A stretch of 64,000 nt of DNA from Albugo candida (taxonomy: Eukaryota > Oomycota > Peronosporomycetes > Albuginales > Albuginaceae). Made by a program: the position numbers and the translations under genes. Location of the stretch: the NCBI GenBank assembly GCA_905220665.1, contig CAJNAR010000179.1:124001-188000 (forward strand), written 5' to 3'. Below the pieces are notes generated by a model. That model did not search any database and was not told the origin of the DNA. It was given only the letters and a program-made list of their open reading frames with translations. How positions within the stretch are numbered: the stretch's first letter is position 1; the number at the start of each line of letters is the position of its first letter. Positions 41,394-53,366 of the stretch are shown here, piece by piece.

Positions 41394-43733
41394 GGTCATT
41401 TCGGGAAGGAGTGTTGAAAGGAAGCGACTGGTAAGGCTACACAAAGATCATAAGGTCGAAATATATTGAGTTTCTCATTTACTTGATACTGAACTAGTGC
41501 TAGTAACTACCAGAACACACTTATCAGTGCTGTCTACTGATATAGGTCTGAATAAGCAGTTGCTTGATCGGATTGCGTTATATCAAATACTACTCCATTC
41601 TCACAAAGTTTGTGGGGTTTCCACCATCTCATAAAACATTATCAGAAGTCTATACTTGACCCAATTTGACTCACCTAAGAGCTCAAACTGGTATTTGCCT
41701 TGATCATATCAAAATTTGGTCACTGTAGGAAGTAGAAGCGCTTCGTTTGATGATTAGTGTCATCTGATTGTGATTCTGGTTTCATGAACCTAGCGGGTAA
41801 GAGTAATAAGCTTCTGATGGGAGATCTAGACTTTCACTGAGTCAACAATGATTCAGTGTGATTTTTCGAAAAAACGAATATATCTACCGATCTTATATGT
41901 ATGCCCAGTTCGAGATATACCTTTACGTACGAGGATTTCTGGGTGGGAATCAGATAGGGAGACGCGAAACCGTATGATCCCTCTACAGCCTACACCACCC
42001 TACACTTTTCTTCCTCTGTCATTAGCATCCTGGTTGCTTGCTTTCCCAATTATACGACTTTCAACAGCATTGTATATCAGAAGTTAAGCAGCAGTGCATC
42101 CAAAAACATCCATACAATGTATATTGTTTTTGTTATCTTTGGTCCGACAGAAGCGATAACTCACTTTCGTTATCCGCTAATTGATTCACCAAGTTCTCGT
42201 TTTTTTTTGACACAATTCGGTGCGCTTTGGCTTCGTCAGAATGGCTGATAACATTGTAAAGTATAAGAAATGAAGCGCAAGTACTCATCCGTGGCTTTTG
42301 ATCTCTGATTGTTGAATGAGAAGAGTGCACACGTCACCCTTCACTGAGTATTTGCTGAGTCGGGCTGGATCTAACTTGATGCCCAAAGCCGAAGTTGAAG
42401 ATGACAGGATGATGAAAATCGGTGGCGCTGTATTTTCAATAGGAATGGCAAGAGAAGTGGTATTCGTGGATTAAGTTTGCGTACTAATTGCAAGTCAAGA
42501 TCATAGATGTATTTGCATTCGTTGATTTGTCGTAACATACAACGCAGAATTAGAGCTGAATTGTAATGCTCGCATCAACATGATAGAACGTCAAAACTTC
42601 GACACCTGTCCTCTGAAAGGCCATTAACGTAAGTTTCCTTATATAATAATAAAACGTACCAAGCTTGAACGCTTGTACTGCGATCGGTCTTCCAGGGGAT
42701 CAATCGTCTACTTGCATGGTTTACAACGTGGCGACACTACATTCGGACTACAGCTCCGAATATTACGTGCGCTCTGGGTTTCTTCTTATCCCCTGTACGC
42801 GTCATCCGTCTCTCTCTGGTCCATGCTGACTCTGCAGAGAAAGCCGCTACGTCGGTGGTACGCTCCCAGGTGCTTCCGTGTTTCTAGCAACCCCGAAATA
42901 CCTTTCACCACCAAGAATACAGGTCACACAACGCGTAGCCTCTATTGAATCCGGACCACCCGAGCGGAACCGTTTACGCCTCCACGGGATATTCTATTTA
43001 GTGCTTCTGGCTGAGGGTTGCCTTCATCGCCTTCCACAGTTTGACTAGATGACGTTTTTTCGTACTTGTAGTGAGGGATTCATCTGGAGAGGATGACAAG
43101 ACAAAGAATAGATCCAACTCGGAGACTTGTAGTGTACAATATGCGTTATGTACAGCAGACACAGAGTCCAGCTACTTCTGTCTACTTCAGCTACTGTCTG
43201 CTTCAAAAATAGTGCATGTACCAAGCGCGCATGCATACTGTGCATTCGCGGTAGATGAGCTGGAATGAGAATTTAGTATGGAACTAGTCTGTTAGTGTAG
43301 CGATTCAGTCAAGCGCAAAGAATGCGTTGACATTACCGCAAGATATTCCGATAGGTGCAGTGGGGTGCGGTAAGTTTTTCTCTCATCTAGATGCATAGTT
43401 TATTGGACTGACACAGCACCTAGGAAATCTGTGAAAGCCGACGAAGGATAACTTCGATCTTTAAGTGCTATCCAGAATCCGTGCGGATCCTCAATGATCA
43501 TCAAAGTGAAGTCTAGTATCTTTATCCTTAACCCAGGAAAAGAAGTGAACTCCTCGATTTTTGTGACATAGGCTTAACAGTAGATCTTAATCTTTGGGGA
43601 AAGTGTACAGCTCCTTTCCTTCGATCAACTTCTACAAGAAACCCATTCTATTTTCCAGACTATATGATTGATACTAGATACGAGGTTCTACAATCCAACA
43701 TCTCTGACGTTGTTTTTGTTAGCGGCCCCTTAT
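41394..43733. other. Unassigned repeat-region DNA
   Basis: About 2.3 kb with no recognised gene. Frames at 41,848-42,087 and 42,673-42,948 (plus) are 79 and 91 codons but have no hydrophobic or domain pattern I can place. The segment just after 41,393 may be what remains of the Copia LTR. Confidence 0.3.
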
Positions 43734-43903
43734 TGTAGGGCATGACAGCCTGCGAAAGACGGTACATGTTTATGAGAGCGATGGCGTCATTTAGAATAAG
43801 GAAAATAATCCAGTAAAGAAGTGAATACGCTTGGATTAGCACACGGTTGGGAAATAAGTACCTAATTCAACTGACTTTCGCTTTTACCAGCTCGAACACT
43901 ACA
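43734..43903 (+). repeat. 5' LTR of the Gypsy element
   Basis: This 170-bp repeat begins TGTAGGGCATGACAGCC and ends AGCTCGAACACTACA, matching 48,465-48,633 over its whole length with scattered substitutions, such as gcgaaagacggtacatgtt and gactttcg...ttttaccagctcg in both. The number of differences argues for an old insertion. Confidence 0.85.
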
Positions 43904-44533
43904 TCGGGTAGCACTTGTTGGTCAGCAACACTAACTCTGACCCGACCCGGACTCTGATCACACTCCAACCTTGATCCTGACACCAGCTGACGTGAACCTC
44001 AATACGCCTGACTTGAACCTCACCCGAATCTGATTCTGACGCGATGATGGCACAACAACAAGAAATGATGCGAAAGATGGACGAGGCGAACACGCTAAAG
44101 GACCTCCGACAAGTGCAACAGTATTTTAAATTGAGGCGCATCGAGTGGAAGATCGCGATGATGGCAGCCACGATTCTTCCGACTATCGGAAGTATGCTCA
44201 CCGGCAGAATGGTTTCTCTGGTCGCGCAATAAAGGTAATACTGACGATGAATCACTCTTTCACAATGAGCAAGATTTTGTACCCGCAGACCTAAAGGTGC
44301 GGCTTCGTGACCAACTTTGAAATCTCACTCGAGCGCAGTGTCGCGATCTTGGAGACTTTTTGAATCGCTCTAAACATTTGATGCATGAGTGAAGTCAACA
44401 AAAAAAACTGTTTTTCTTCTTCACTCATATCCTGAAGCATCAGACACGTACCAAAATTGAGTATCGCCGTTGCTCGTCTCTTAGTCAGGCAATAAATATC
44501 GCCTAAGACTTCGAGCGTTCACATTTTTGCGTT

Positions 44534-45000
44534 GTGAGCTCAAGGCGTGCGCAACAATCTCGTCGACCAGAAAGGATTAATCATCAATGCTTTGAAGATC
44601 CTCAATCCGAGCTAATGGAAATTGGCAATGTGCAAGTAGTGTCACGAGAAGAGTGCATTCAAAGCAAGTTGTGCTTTTATTGCAAGAAACCAGTACATCG
44701 ACTCGCAGAATGCCCGACAAGGCCACGAGCTCGAACAGCATCGAGACTAAGGGAGTGTGTGGGCATGATCGAAATGCTCGAGATAGAAGTGAAGATGTTG
44801 ACGAAGCTATCGTGGTTGATCACCTTACGGTCAATGCGGTACAAGTCAATCTGGTCAATAAGCCGCCATATTTGTTGAGAAAGCCCGGTGCTATTGATGA
44901 CACGCCAGTTACGATAATTCTGGATTGTAGGTCATCGGCAAATGTGATTCCTCTGAGACTAGCTTCCAAAGTTATCAGTACGCAACGAGGCTAATGAAAG
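44534..45000 (+). pseudogene. Gypsy gag zinc knuckle and protease-like region, broken
   Basis: CFYCKKPVHRLAECP at about 44,680 is a CCHC zinc knuckle (C-x2-C-x4-H-x4-C) as in nucleocapsid proteins. About 200 bp later in another frame is DTPVTIILDCRSSANVIPLRLA, in the position of the aspartic protease, where the normal D-S/T-G-A reads D-C-R-S-S-A. The frame change between the two at about 44,740 and the altered active site show decay. Confidence 0.75.
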
Positions 45001-45479
45001 CGTTTTGATGGGTCGCTTAACTCGCCGATTGAGCTGGCGACGGTTGAGGCGACATTGCACACAGCGAAGGCGAAGTTTTGAATATGACTTCCACGGACAC
45101 CCATCTAGATGTCGATCAGGATGTAATTTTTGGTCTTTCGGGGCTTCAAGAATATGCCCCGCAATTTGAGTGGACCTCAGACCAATTTGTGCTCCCGACT
45201 CAGCCCAACACAAGTAAACAAGAAGTTCCAGCGTTGGTAGAGCAGAACCCAAGCGACATCGTGGCTGGGCCAGGCGGGCAACCGCGCAGATTATATGTGT
45301 GCTCATATGTGGTGGCGCATCAACTTCTATGCACGAACGAATCCGCAGAGTTTTTTTGGTCAAGGTTGTTCTGTTTAAGTGGACTACAATGTCCCGGATT
45401 GGCATTGCGGCCTTATCAACGAGTACGCCGATATCTTTCCAGCGAAGATCCCACACGGACTACCAACGTCACGTGCGGT

Positions 45480-46800
45480 TCAGTTCGACGTGTAAATGAA
45501 ATCAGGTGCGATTCCGATTGTCAGAGCGCCGTTTCGTCTATCTAAGACCGAGTAAGAAGCCCAAGAAACATTTGTTGCGGAAAACCTAAAGAAAGGCTGT
45601 GTCAAAGTGTCAAATTTGCCATGGGTGTCAAACATATTTGGAATTATAAAAAAAGACCTTGCGACTAGACAAGCTCCAACCCGCGTCGAGTGGCTTCGGT
45701 CGGGAGACACTTGCAACTAATTCGCTGGGTTATCGGTTATCGCTACATGGAAAGCCAGACAGAAATTCCTGAAATTCCGTTTAGTTTCAGAGACGAGCTC
45801 TTTGATAGGATGGCAGGGTGCGCTATGTTCACGGTGATGGACTTGACACAAGGCTACCAACAGATGCTCGTTAAAAGTTCAAGTCACCAGTACACTGCAT
45901 TTCGAACGCATAAGGACACATAACAGTGGTGTGTCGCACCAATGCGATTCGCTGGATTGCCGGGTGTGTAGTCACGCCTTATGCGCGTGTTATTTGACAA
46001 GATTGAACTCGTGGTGGTCTACCTTGATGACATCTGCATTTTTACAAAGACGAACGAAGAAGACACAAAACACTTGTGCGAGGTGGTTAAAGTGTTTCGC
46101 CAGGAAAAGCTATATGCTCATCGAAGCAAATGCTTCTTCGTAAATGACAGTGTCGAGTTCCTAGGCCACACAATTTCCAGGAATGGCTTAAGCATCGACA
46201 AGCGTAAGACATCGACAATTGAAACGATGAACCCACCGACCGCGCGAAAGAAATAATTGAGTTATTAGATCTCGCCGGGTACTACAGGTGCTTTATATGC
46301 AACTTTGCCAAGATAGCATTTCCCCTAAGCGAACTTATAAAGAAGGACATCTTTTGGGAGTGGTTGGATGATCAGGAAGAAGCATATCGACGAAAAAACT
46401 AGCGCTACAACAAGCACCCGTGCTTCAGCTACCGGGCTTTGCTAACAAGTTTATCGTTACAACGGACGCGTCAGAATTATGCATGGGCGGCGTCCTAAAC
46501 TAGCTTACAAACGAAGCGAATCATCCTGTTGCGATTTTTCCCAAAAACTTTGGACTTCACGGAAAAGGGTGGTCGCCACAAGATCATCAAGACGTCTCTC
46601 GTAAAATGGCGCCATTATCTCCACGGTCGATCGTTTGATGTCTATACCGACAGCAATGCGTGCCGTTGGACGCTCCACCATCCAAACATACGAAGAAAAT
46701 GGCGCGGATGTTGACCTGATTCTCCCAATTTGATTTTACTCTATATCACGTCAAAGTAACTTCCAACGTTGTCGCGGACGCACTGCCGCGTCCGGGATTC
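45480..46800 (+). pseudogene. Gypsy reverse transcriptase and RNase H, broken
   Basis: RT pieces include MFTVMDLTQGYQQMLV at about 45,825, the catalytic YLDD in VVVYLDDICIFTK at about 46,020, and VEFLGHTISRNGLSID. RNase H follows with FIVTTDASELCMGGVL at about 46,450 and later VVADALPRP near 46,770. Multiple stops interrupt the reading (45,541, 45,717, 45,922, 46,254). Confidence 0.85.
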
Positions 46801-47051
46801 ATCAGTCCAACCACCGGGAAGTACATGACTGCGGACCAGTGTGCGCTCGCCGGGACGTCAATATTCGACGTCATGGTCTGCACATGGCGGTTCTATGCTT
46901 GCTCCCACGACCCGATCAGGACCTTCTCCTCGACGTGCGGAATGTTTAGGGATGGATAAAGGGCATCAGGTTGGCGTAACCCAACTGCAACAGCGACAAA
47001 TTCAAGGACCGCGAATTCACGTAAACGTTGTAGCCGAATCACGACAAGTAC

Positions 47052-48410
47052 GTGCGGCGGAATGATTTACTGTATGTCAAGACGAATCACGCAGTCAAGA
47101 GGCTGTGCGTTCCGGCAAACGATAGAATTATCACCGCCATTCTCTGTGAGCATCACGATGGAAATACTGCGACACATCCTAGTGTGCGTCGCACACAACT
47201 CAAGGTGGCGCAATGGTACTACTGGCCAACCTTCGAAAAAGACGTTCGAGAGTATGTACAAAGCTGCGGTACATGTGCGCGATGGAATACGAGCACACTC
47301 AAGAAAAACGGCAGGTTCACGCCAATCCCAGTTACTGAAGAGTGTTGGGAAGTAGTTTCGATGGACTTTGTAACGGGACTAGCGGTGTCGAGAGGATTCG
47401 ATGCTATAATGACTTTGGTCGATAAACTGCCGAAGCGCCCCCGATATGCTGCTACACACACGAACACCGATGCAACAAAAGTCGCAAAACTATCGTTTGA
47501 TGTCGTCCTGAGTCATCACGGATTGACGAAGGTCATCGTTAGGAATCGAGATCCAAAGTTCTCTTCTGATCTTTGGAAGTCGCTAATGGCCATTATGGGC
47601 ACCAGGCTTTCAATGACGACAGCACACCGCGCGCAGGCTGAGCGACGAAATTTAATTTGGTAGATAATGCACTACGCTGCATTGTGTCGTACCAAGGCGA
47701 CGACTGGTCAACTCATCTCGGGACTATCGGGTTTGCTCATGCAGCTCCGGTGAGAAAGTCAACAGAGCTATCACCTTTTAAAATTGACATAGGGCGACAA
47801 GTCAGAAATGCTAGTTCTGGACGTTTTAATGGCGCCGGAAAGAAACTCCCTATACCCGAGTACGCAAGACAATTTGCAGACAAGAGGCAAAAGATCATTA
47901 TACTCGCACAAACCAACTTGGCTAAGGCTCAAGACAAACAAAAAGACTACTACGAGAGGAAGCGTAGCAATGTGACATTTAAGGCTGTAGACATGGTCAT
48001 GCTTGATGCAAGACACCTCAAGCTACGTCACCACAAAATATGACACGACACGACAAAGAGCAAGCTGTTGGCGAAGAAAATCGGAACATTTCAGACTAGA
48101 GAAATGAACAACAAAAACGTGGCCAAGCTTGCACTGCCACAAAGCCTCGGCAAGTTTCACCCCAGTTTTAACATCGAATTGTTAAGCTATTTCTTCCCGA
48201 ACTTGATGAGATTCAGCAGTTACCCAGTCCCGATAGCAGTGCCGGTAATCCTCGAGGAGGAAACCGGTAGCGATCTGCATATTGTAGAAGCGCTGGTCAA
48301 GAAAGATGTCTACAACAAACAGACTGAGTGGCTCGTTAAGTGGCCTTCACTTCCGGAACAAGAGTGTACCTGGAAAAAGGAAAAGAACATTCGGCAGGTG
48401 GCGCATTGAC
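47052..48410 (+). pseudogene. Gypsy integrase with chromodomain, broken
   Basis: The longest frame, 47,052-47,663, has the zinc part (H-x-G-N ... H, then C-G-T-C), WYYWPTFEKDVREYVQ, the first catalytic aspartate in VVSMDFVTGL and the second in VIVRNRDPKFSSDLW. The third acidic site region (AQAERRNLIW) is followed by a stop and a shifted continuation with DDWSTHLGTIGFAHAAP. At the end, IVEALVKKDVYNKQTEWLVKWP and ECTWKKEKNI form a chromodomain of chromovirus type. Confidence 0.88.
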
Positions 48411-48464
48411 AGTACCTGGTACAATATCTCAAGACTCGCCATTACGAATTCCGCTAGGGGAGAA

Positions 48465-48633
48465 TGTAGAGCACGACGTCCTGCGAAAGACGGTACATGT
48501 TCACGCAAGCGATGACGTCATTTAGAATCAGGCAAAGAGTCCATTAAAGGCTTGAGTATCCTTATATTAGCATACGGTTGTGAACTAAGGACCAAATGAA
48601 ATGACTTTCGTTTTTACCAGCTCGGACACTATA
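48465..48633 (+). repeat. 3' LTR of the Gypsy element
   Basis: This 169-bp repeat starts TGTAGAGCACGACGTCC and ends AGCTCGGACACTATA, matching the 5' LTR. It is directly preceded by the purine tract at about 48,455-48,464 that would prime plus-strand DNA. Confidence 0.85.
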
Positions 48634-50009
48634 CCTTGAATCTCTTCCATGCGTTGAACCTTCTATCAATTCTTGACAAGGAGGTGGGCTCTCCTCTGTG
48701 TCGAAGTCAAGTTGTACAGCTTCTCTTCATAACATGTAGTCTCTATCAAGTTCATCCCCCGAAATAATCGGATGGTGATATAAAATTTTCAATTCCATCC
48801 AATACGCCGATGTGTTGGATAAATACTGCGGGGATCATTTTAGCACGGGCTAATATTCGATTAGAAATTGCTCATGTGAGCGTATTATCTCTGCAAGTGC
48901 AAGACCATACGCTACAATCAAATATGTTTTCATTATTTTTGTACCTTGAGATTTGAATGATGAGAAACTCTTCGTACATTCCCACAGCAAAATAGAGACA
49001 AAAAAATTCGGCTATCATCTATTCATAATCGATAGACTGTTCGCAATCATTTACGTAACAGCGCAAGTGCCTGAAATTGTTTTCCTTGTCAAAAAAAAGG
49101 TAGTTTGTTGTAAGCACCCGTATCTAGTACGATGTACTGAGACATTGAGGGCTCAGAGATCTCGTACGATGTGACTCACGAAAAATGCTAATGCTTTTGA
49201 GCTTATAAATTTCATAATCAAGCCACTTTAAAAATCCTTTTTTTTAGATGCTTCACGAGGGTGGGAGAAGCAAAAATGTCGTGCTTTTCGATTTTGGATT
49301 GTTGACTCGTACTTGCTGCGAATATCGAATATGATTGCTTTGAACGAACTTGAATAGGATTTCTAGAAGATGGACAGTAGTGCAGTGGAAAAATTTGCTG
49401 AGATTCCGTCAAAACAACTTCTTTGCGCACGAGCATGCATCACGCTCGTCCTGCAGCTTCAAACAAGTCGTGAAAAATGTTTTCATCGGCGATCGTACTA
49501 TACGCAGAATCGCTTTAAGTTATCTTTATGATTCGTGTACTACAAACCTATTTTGGAAATAAAATTCCTTGTGCCACTGCATGGAACACCTACATCGGTC
49601 CACTAGAACCAAATTATCGCGAGCGCAGTGCATGGACTGGTGGAATTACGCATCTCTTGAAACCTGTCCATAGATTACAAAATCCATAGTCCGTATACTA
49701 TTCTACTGATCTTAGCGCAACCGCTTCCATCGATTTATCTATTCACTGGATTTTCAGGGTATTCTGAAAACGTTTTTTTTTCGTTCATTTTTTTCGTACC
49801 TTATAGCAAATGCTGCTGATCGCATTCGTTGTATATGTACCTATGTAAATACGTGTGGTAGGATAGTCGCTCTTTGTTTATCTTTGTGGTTGGCTTTTCG
49901 GGAGTACAAGTGTCAAAGTAGACGTGGACATAGTACCGGCATTCCAATACGTGTGCAAAGGTTGCTGCGAGCTCTTGCGCGTCGTACTATAAGAGGTAGG
50001 GCTATATTG
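48634..50009. other. Unassigned DNA between the Gypsy element and unit C
   Basis: About 1.4 kb with no recognised gene. Frames of 70-73 codons at 48,953 and 49,350 have no domain. A T-run lies at 49,770-49,790. The change to unit C similarity is near 50,010. Confidence 0.3.
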
Positions 50010-53000
50010 TTAAAGTGTGCTTCTGCAGCGGACAATAGGACGCAAAATACTATTCTAATTGTTATTCGATACACAACAGCGACAGTTACGAGTTACAAAG
50101 GCATCCCGACAACTTTCGACGAGCTCAACGTCTCCGTAAATAATGACTGGGATCGACAGGCAGGGCGATATGGCCGACTTACTAAAAGACGTTCGAGATG
50201 TATTGCAGACCTTTTTTCTCAAAATGGAAAACCAAGAGCAGAAAACGTTCGATTTGCACAATCATCTCTAAAGTCGTTGTTCGTAAGCTCTGGGGCTTCG
50301 TGCACACCTGGCAAATGAAACAATGCTGAGAACGATTTCATAATGTTTGATGCCTAACCAAACAACGGTGCTTCTACAAAGAACAAGGATCCATCACATT
50401 TTCGCGACTTCCTTAGTATCGCGTGAGTAAGCCAGCTCCTCTTTCTACATAGTTATAGAATACTTCTTACCGACTTATCCGCACACTAATACAACGAGAT
50501 TGATGCTTATTTCTTTGCGTGAAAGATACAGCTTATTGACATCTTAATGTGAGCCTATCAAAGGTTTCAAAGCTGGATCAAAGCGGAGAGGAGACAATAA
50601 TGTGCATGGATTTGGTCTTACTAGCTGCCCCTTTCAGTCAATGATAATCGATATCGATTGCCTGAAACCTGAACTTACCAAAATACGCTGCTGCCCGATT
50701 ATCGTGTATTGGCTGATACAATCCTGGCAGGAACTTTCCCGCTAGTTGTCCACTGTCAGCCCCCTTTTTTACGAGTGCTGCAAATACACTTGTGGCTGAA
50801 ACAAGCACATTTGATTTGTGATTATGTTTTCAATGAGATATTGTGACGTAAGTAGTGTAGCTGAGTTCACCACAATTTGTGAGCAAAATTAACTTTGACG
50901 AGTCAAAAAGTCGATAAATGAAGGTTGCTGACGCTCATAAACGATTATAAAGTAGTGCAGAAGGTGAACAGTGTCGATGGTCAGTTTCTACAGTGAGTAC
51001 GTTCACTGAACGTGCTGATATTTTATTACGACTCACACACGAAGTCTCAGTATCATGTCCGCACCAATGTGCAGAACGAGCACTGCATGCTGTGCTGGTA
51101 CCATGCTCCTCCGTCTAATCTTTCACGATCACTGTGTGTAGTACTTGTTGGGTACGCTTAGTAAAGCGCATGCTGAGCCAATAAATCGTAACGAGACGAA
51201 TGTTGTTATTTCAGCTAGAGAGGGGGGATTGGACATGTGCAGTCTATCGGGGCACTATCAGGAGTTATCAAACCCCAAGGTTTGACTCGATCCCAATGAA
51301 CCTCCAATGGTTTCATTCAGCACTTATTTCATAGCAGGATGATTCTCTTTAGCCCTTAGTGTATTAGACACGATATAGGATGCTGTGGCTGTAAGAGGCG
51401 CGTTACCAACTTCTTTCGACTACATGCAGCGTGTTGAGAATTAATTACAGTTTCTGATAAGCGGTGCATTAGGTTGCATTTATGTACGAACCTAAGCTAT
51501 GTCAATACAATACTTTACGCAGATTATGAAGTTGGAGAAATGTGACATGATTCGCCAGCTAATATGAGACGGGTATTCCCTGGTATGATTGGACAATTTC
51601 CTTTCTGATTCGGTAGGTAGTCAGCCTGATAACGTGATGAACGTGCACCTTCGTGCAACATATTATAAAATTTTCGTCTTCTTCCGGATATCACAATTGT
51701 CTGCTCTTGACACGTTTGGTTGTGTTTCGACAAATGAAATGGCCAGCATACAATGCCCTCAAGGTCGAATCCTAAGATGAAGATCATTCAAACTCCACCA
51801 CACCATTTCAAGTATTTGTAAACAGCGTTTTGCAGGGCTACTAGCCTCGAAAGTGGCGAGATTCGCGTCGGTAAAGTAATCGCGATAGTGTACTCTCCCA
51901 ACCTTTGTGGTTGTTGTTAGGGATATAAATTCCCCGCTTATTGCAAAATCCTTTGACGTATATTGAATACGTGTCGGGGAATGAACATGGGATTGTTCAC
52001 AAACTTTTGCTGGACTGAGTGTACGAAATGAGGGAAACGCAATGAGCTTGACCATTATGGTGTGCGCACATTCACACTATTTACACGTAGTATCGCCAGT
52101 TCGATATACACTACACAGCTTTGCTCCATCACGTCAATAGAGAGGCCCCTGAGTCACACATTGTGTGAACCATAGGAGTCGACACATCCCAATATTTTCA
52201 ATGCACAACGAAGTACGTCGTCACAACACATGACGGAGTATGCTTGCGCTCACTAATACTTATCATCGTCGCTGGTAGTGTATCCATTGGATTACAAACA
52301 TACAACAGTATCTGGACTCATGCGGGAATTGTGGTGATAAGCGGGGGTCAATTTGTGGTTGATTGTGCCGGGACATCGGTGTACTACGGGATGTATATGT
52401 AGAATCGTTATTCAAGGCGACAAGACACCGCTAATGTGGGAGTTCGGATTTGTTTTAACACTCGGCAATTATTTTGTACGTAACTACGCTCACTTGAAGC
52501 AAACCGCGATCCAGCACATCATCATCACTTTACGTGCTCTACAACAACTACTATTTTGGCTGTCAATACTAACTGCGTGTTACTCAGCCTGGTTCATGCG
52601 GCTTTTGGCAGAACAGCGTCTAATGACAATCGCATTCGATGTACACTTATGCTGCCGGTATTTTCGATATGGATCTTTATGCTCTCAATCATATCTTCTA
52701 GGCTGGAAGGTAGCCCTTCCATCCAGCAATATGGAACGTGTACTGACAGCCATTCAACCAGTCCAAGCACTCAAGTATCCGCTTCGATCAATACGGATCC
52801 CTTCTCGATAAGCGAGAGGAACCGATCCAATTCTTCTGCTAGAAGAAAGATACTCGAATATGCAAACTTTGGTACAGAAACGCAATTCTTCTCAAAAGAC
52901 GTCAATGATTGTGAATCAAGCAGCAGCAAAGAATTTAGTCTTGATCACAAGATATGGCCACGATTTGCTGCACGATATTGCAAAGGGAAAAGCGAGTCGT

Positions 53001-53366
53001 GGACGAAAAAGCAAGTCAGCAATCATTCTACGGATAATGGCTACCTATCTCACGTTTGTGACTCAGAAACGCGTTCGGATGAAATTTTCTCTACTCGGCG
53101 TTCGTGTGAGCTTCGATTAAGACGTCGTGTATCCATACAGCTCCGTGTAGTCATTGTCCCATTGTTTGCTCTGGGTGAAGCACTGAGATGTTATGTAGAG
53201 TTTGTTTGGTGCTCCCTTGTCATGTGAAAGCACCGTTTATAGGAAAGAAGACATACGCGCTATTCAAAATCGAGCTTGCACTGTATTTATGTTAGAAAAG
53301 CGGTATAGATAAGTCTTTGTAATTCGGATCTGTCATGCCTTACGTTTCATACTGGTACGCTTCAAA

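Larger units (their letters stand above)
43734..48633 (+). mobile_element. Ty3/Gypsy chromovirus-type LTR retrotransposon, decayed, both LTRs present
   Basis: Two direct repeats of about 170 bp (43,734-43,903 and 48,465-48,633) bound 4.9 kb of internal sequence. In order, a zinc knuckle, protease-like stretch, RT, RNase H, integrase with HHCC zinc part, and a chromodomain can be read, all interrupted by stops and frame changes. A polypurine tract (aggggagaa) directly precedes the 3' LTR. Flanks read ccttat before and ccttga after the element; a perfect duplication cannot be shown. The chromodomain places it with chromoviruses, which often target chromatin marks. Confidence 0.88.

Noticed and set aside
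43728..48640. Target-site duplication of the Gypsy element
   Set aside because: The flanks (ccttat and ccttga) are similar but cannot be aligned as an exact 4-6 bp duplication next to the LTR ends.
52556..53227. A 223-codon plus-strand frame in unit C as a gene
   Set aside because: The corresponding stretches of units A and B are not open in this frame, the read-out is low in hydrophobic pattern, and no domain is visible.
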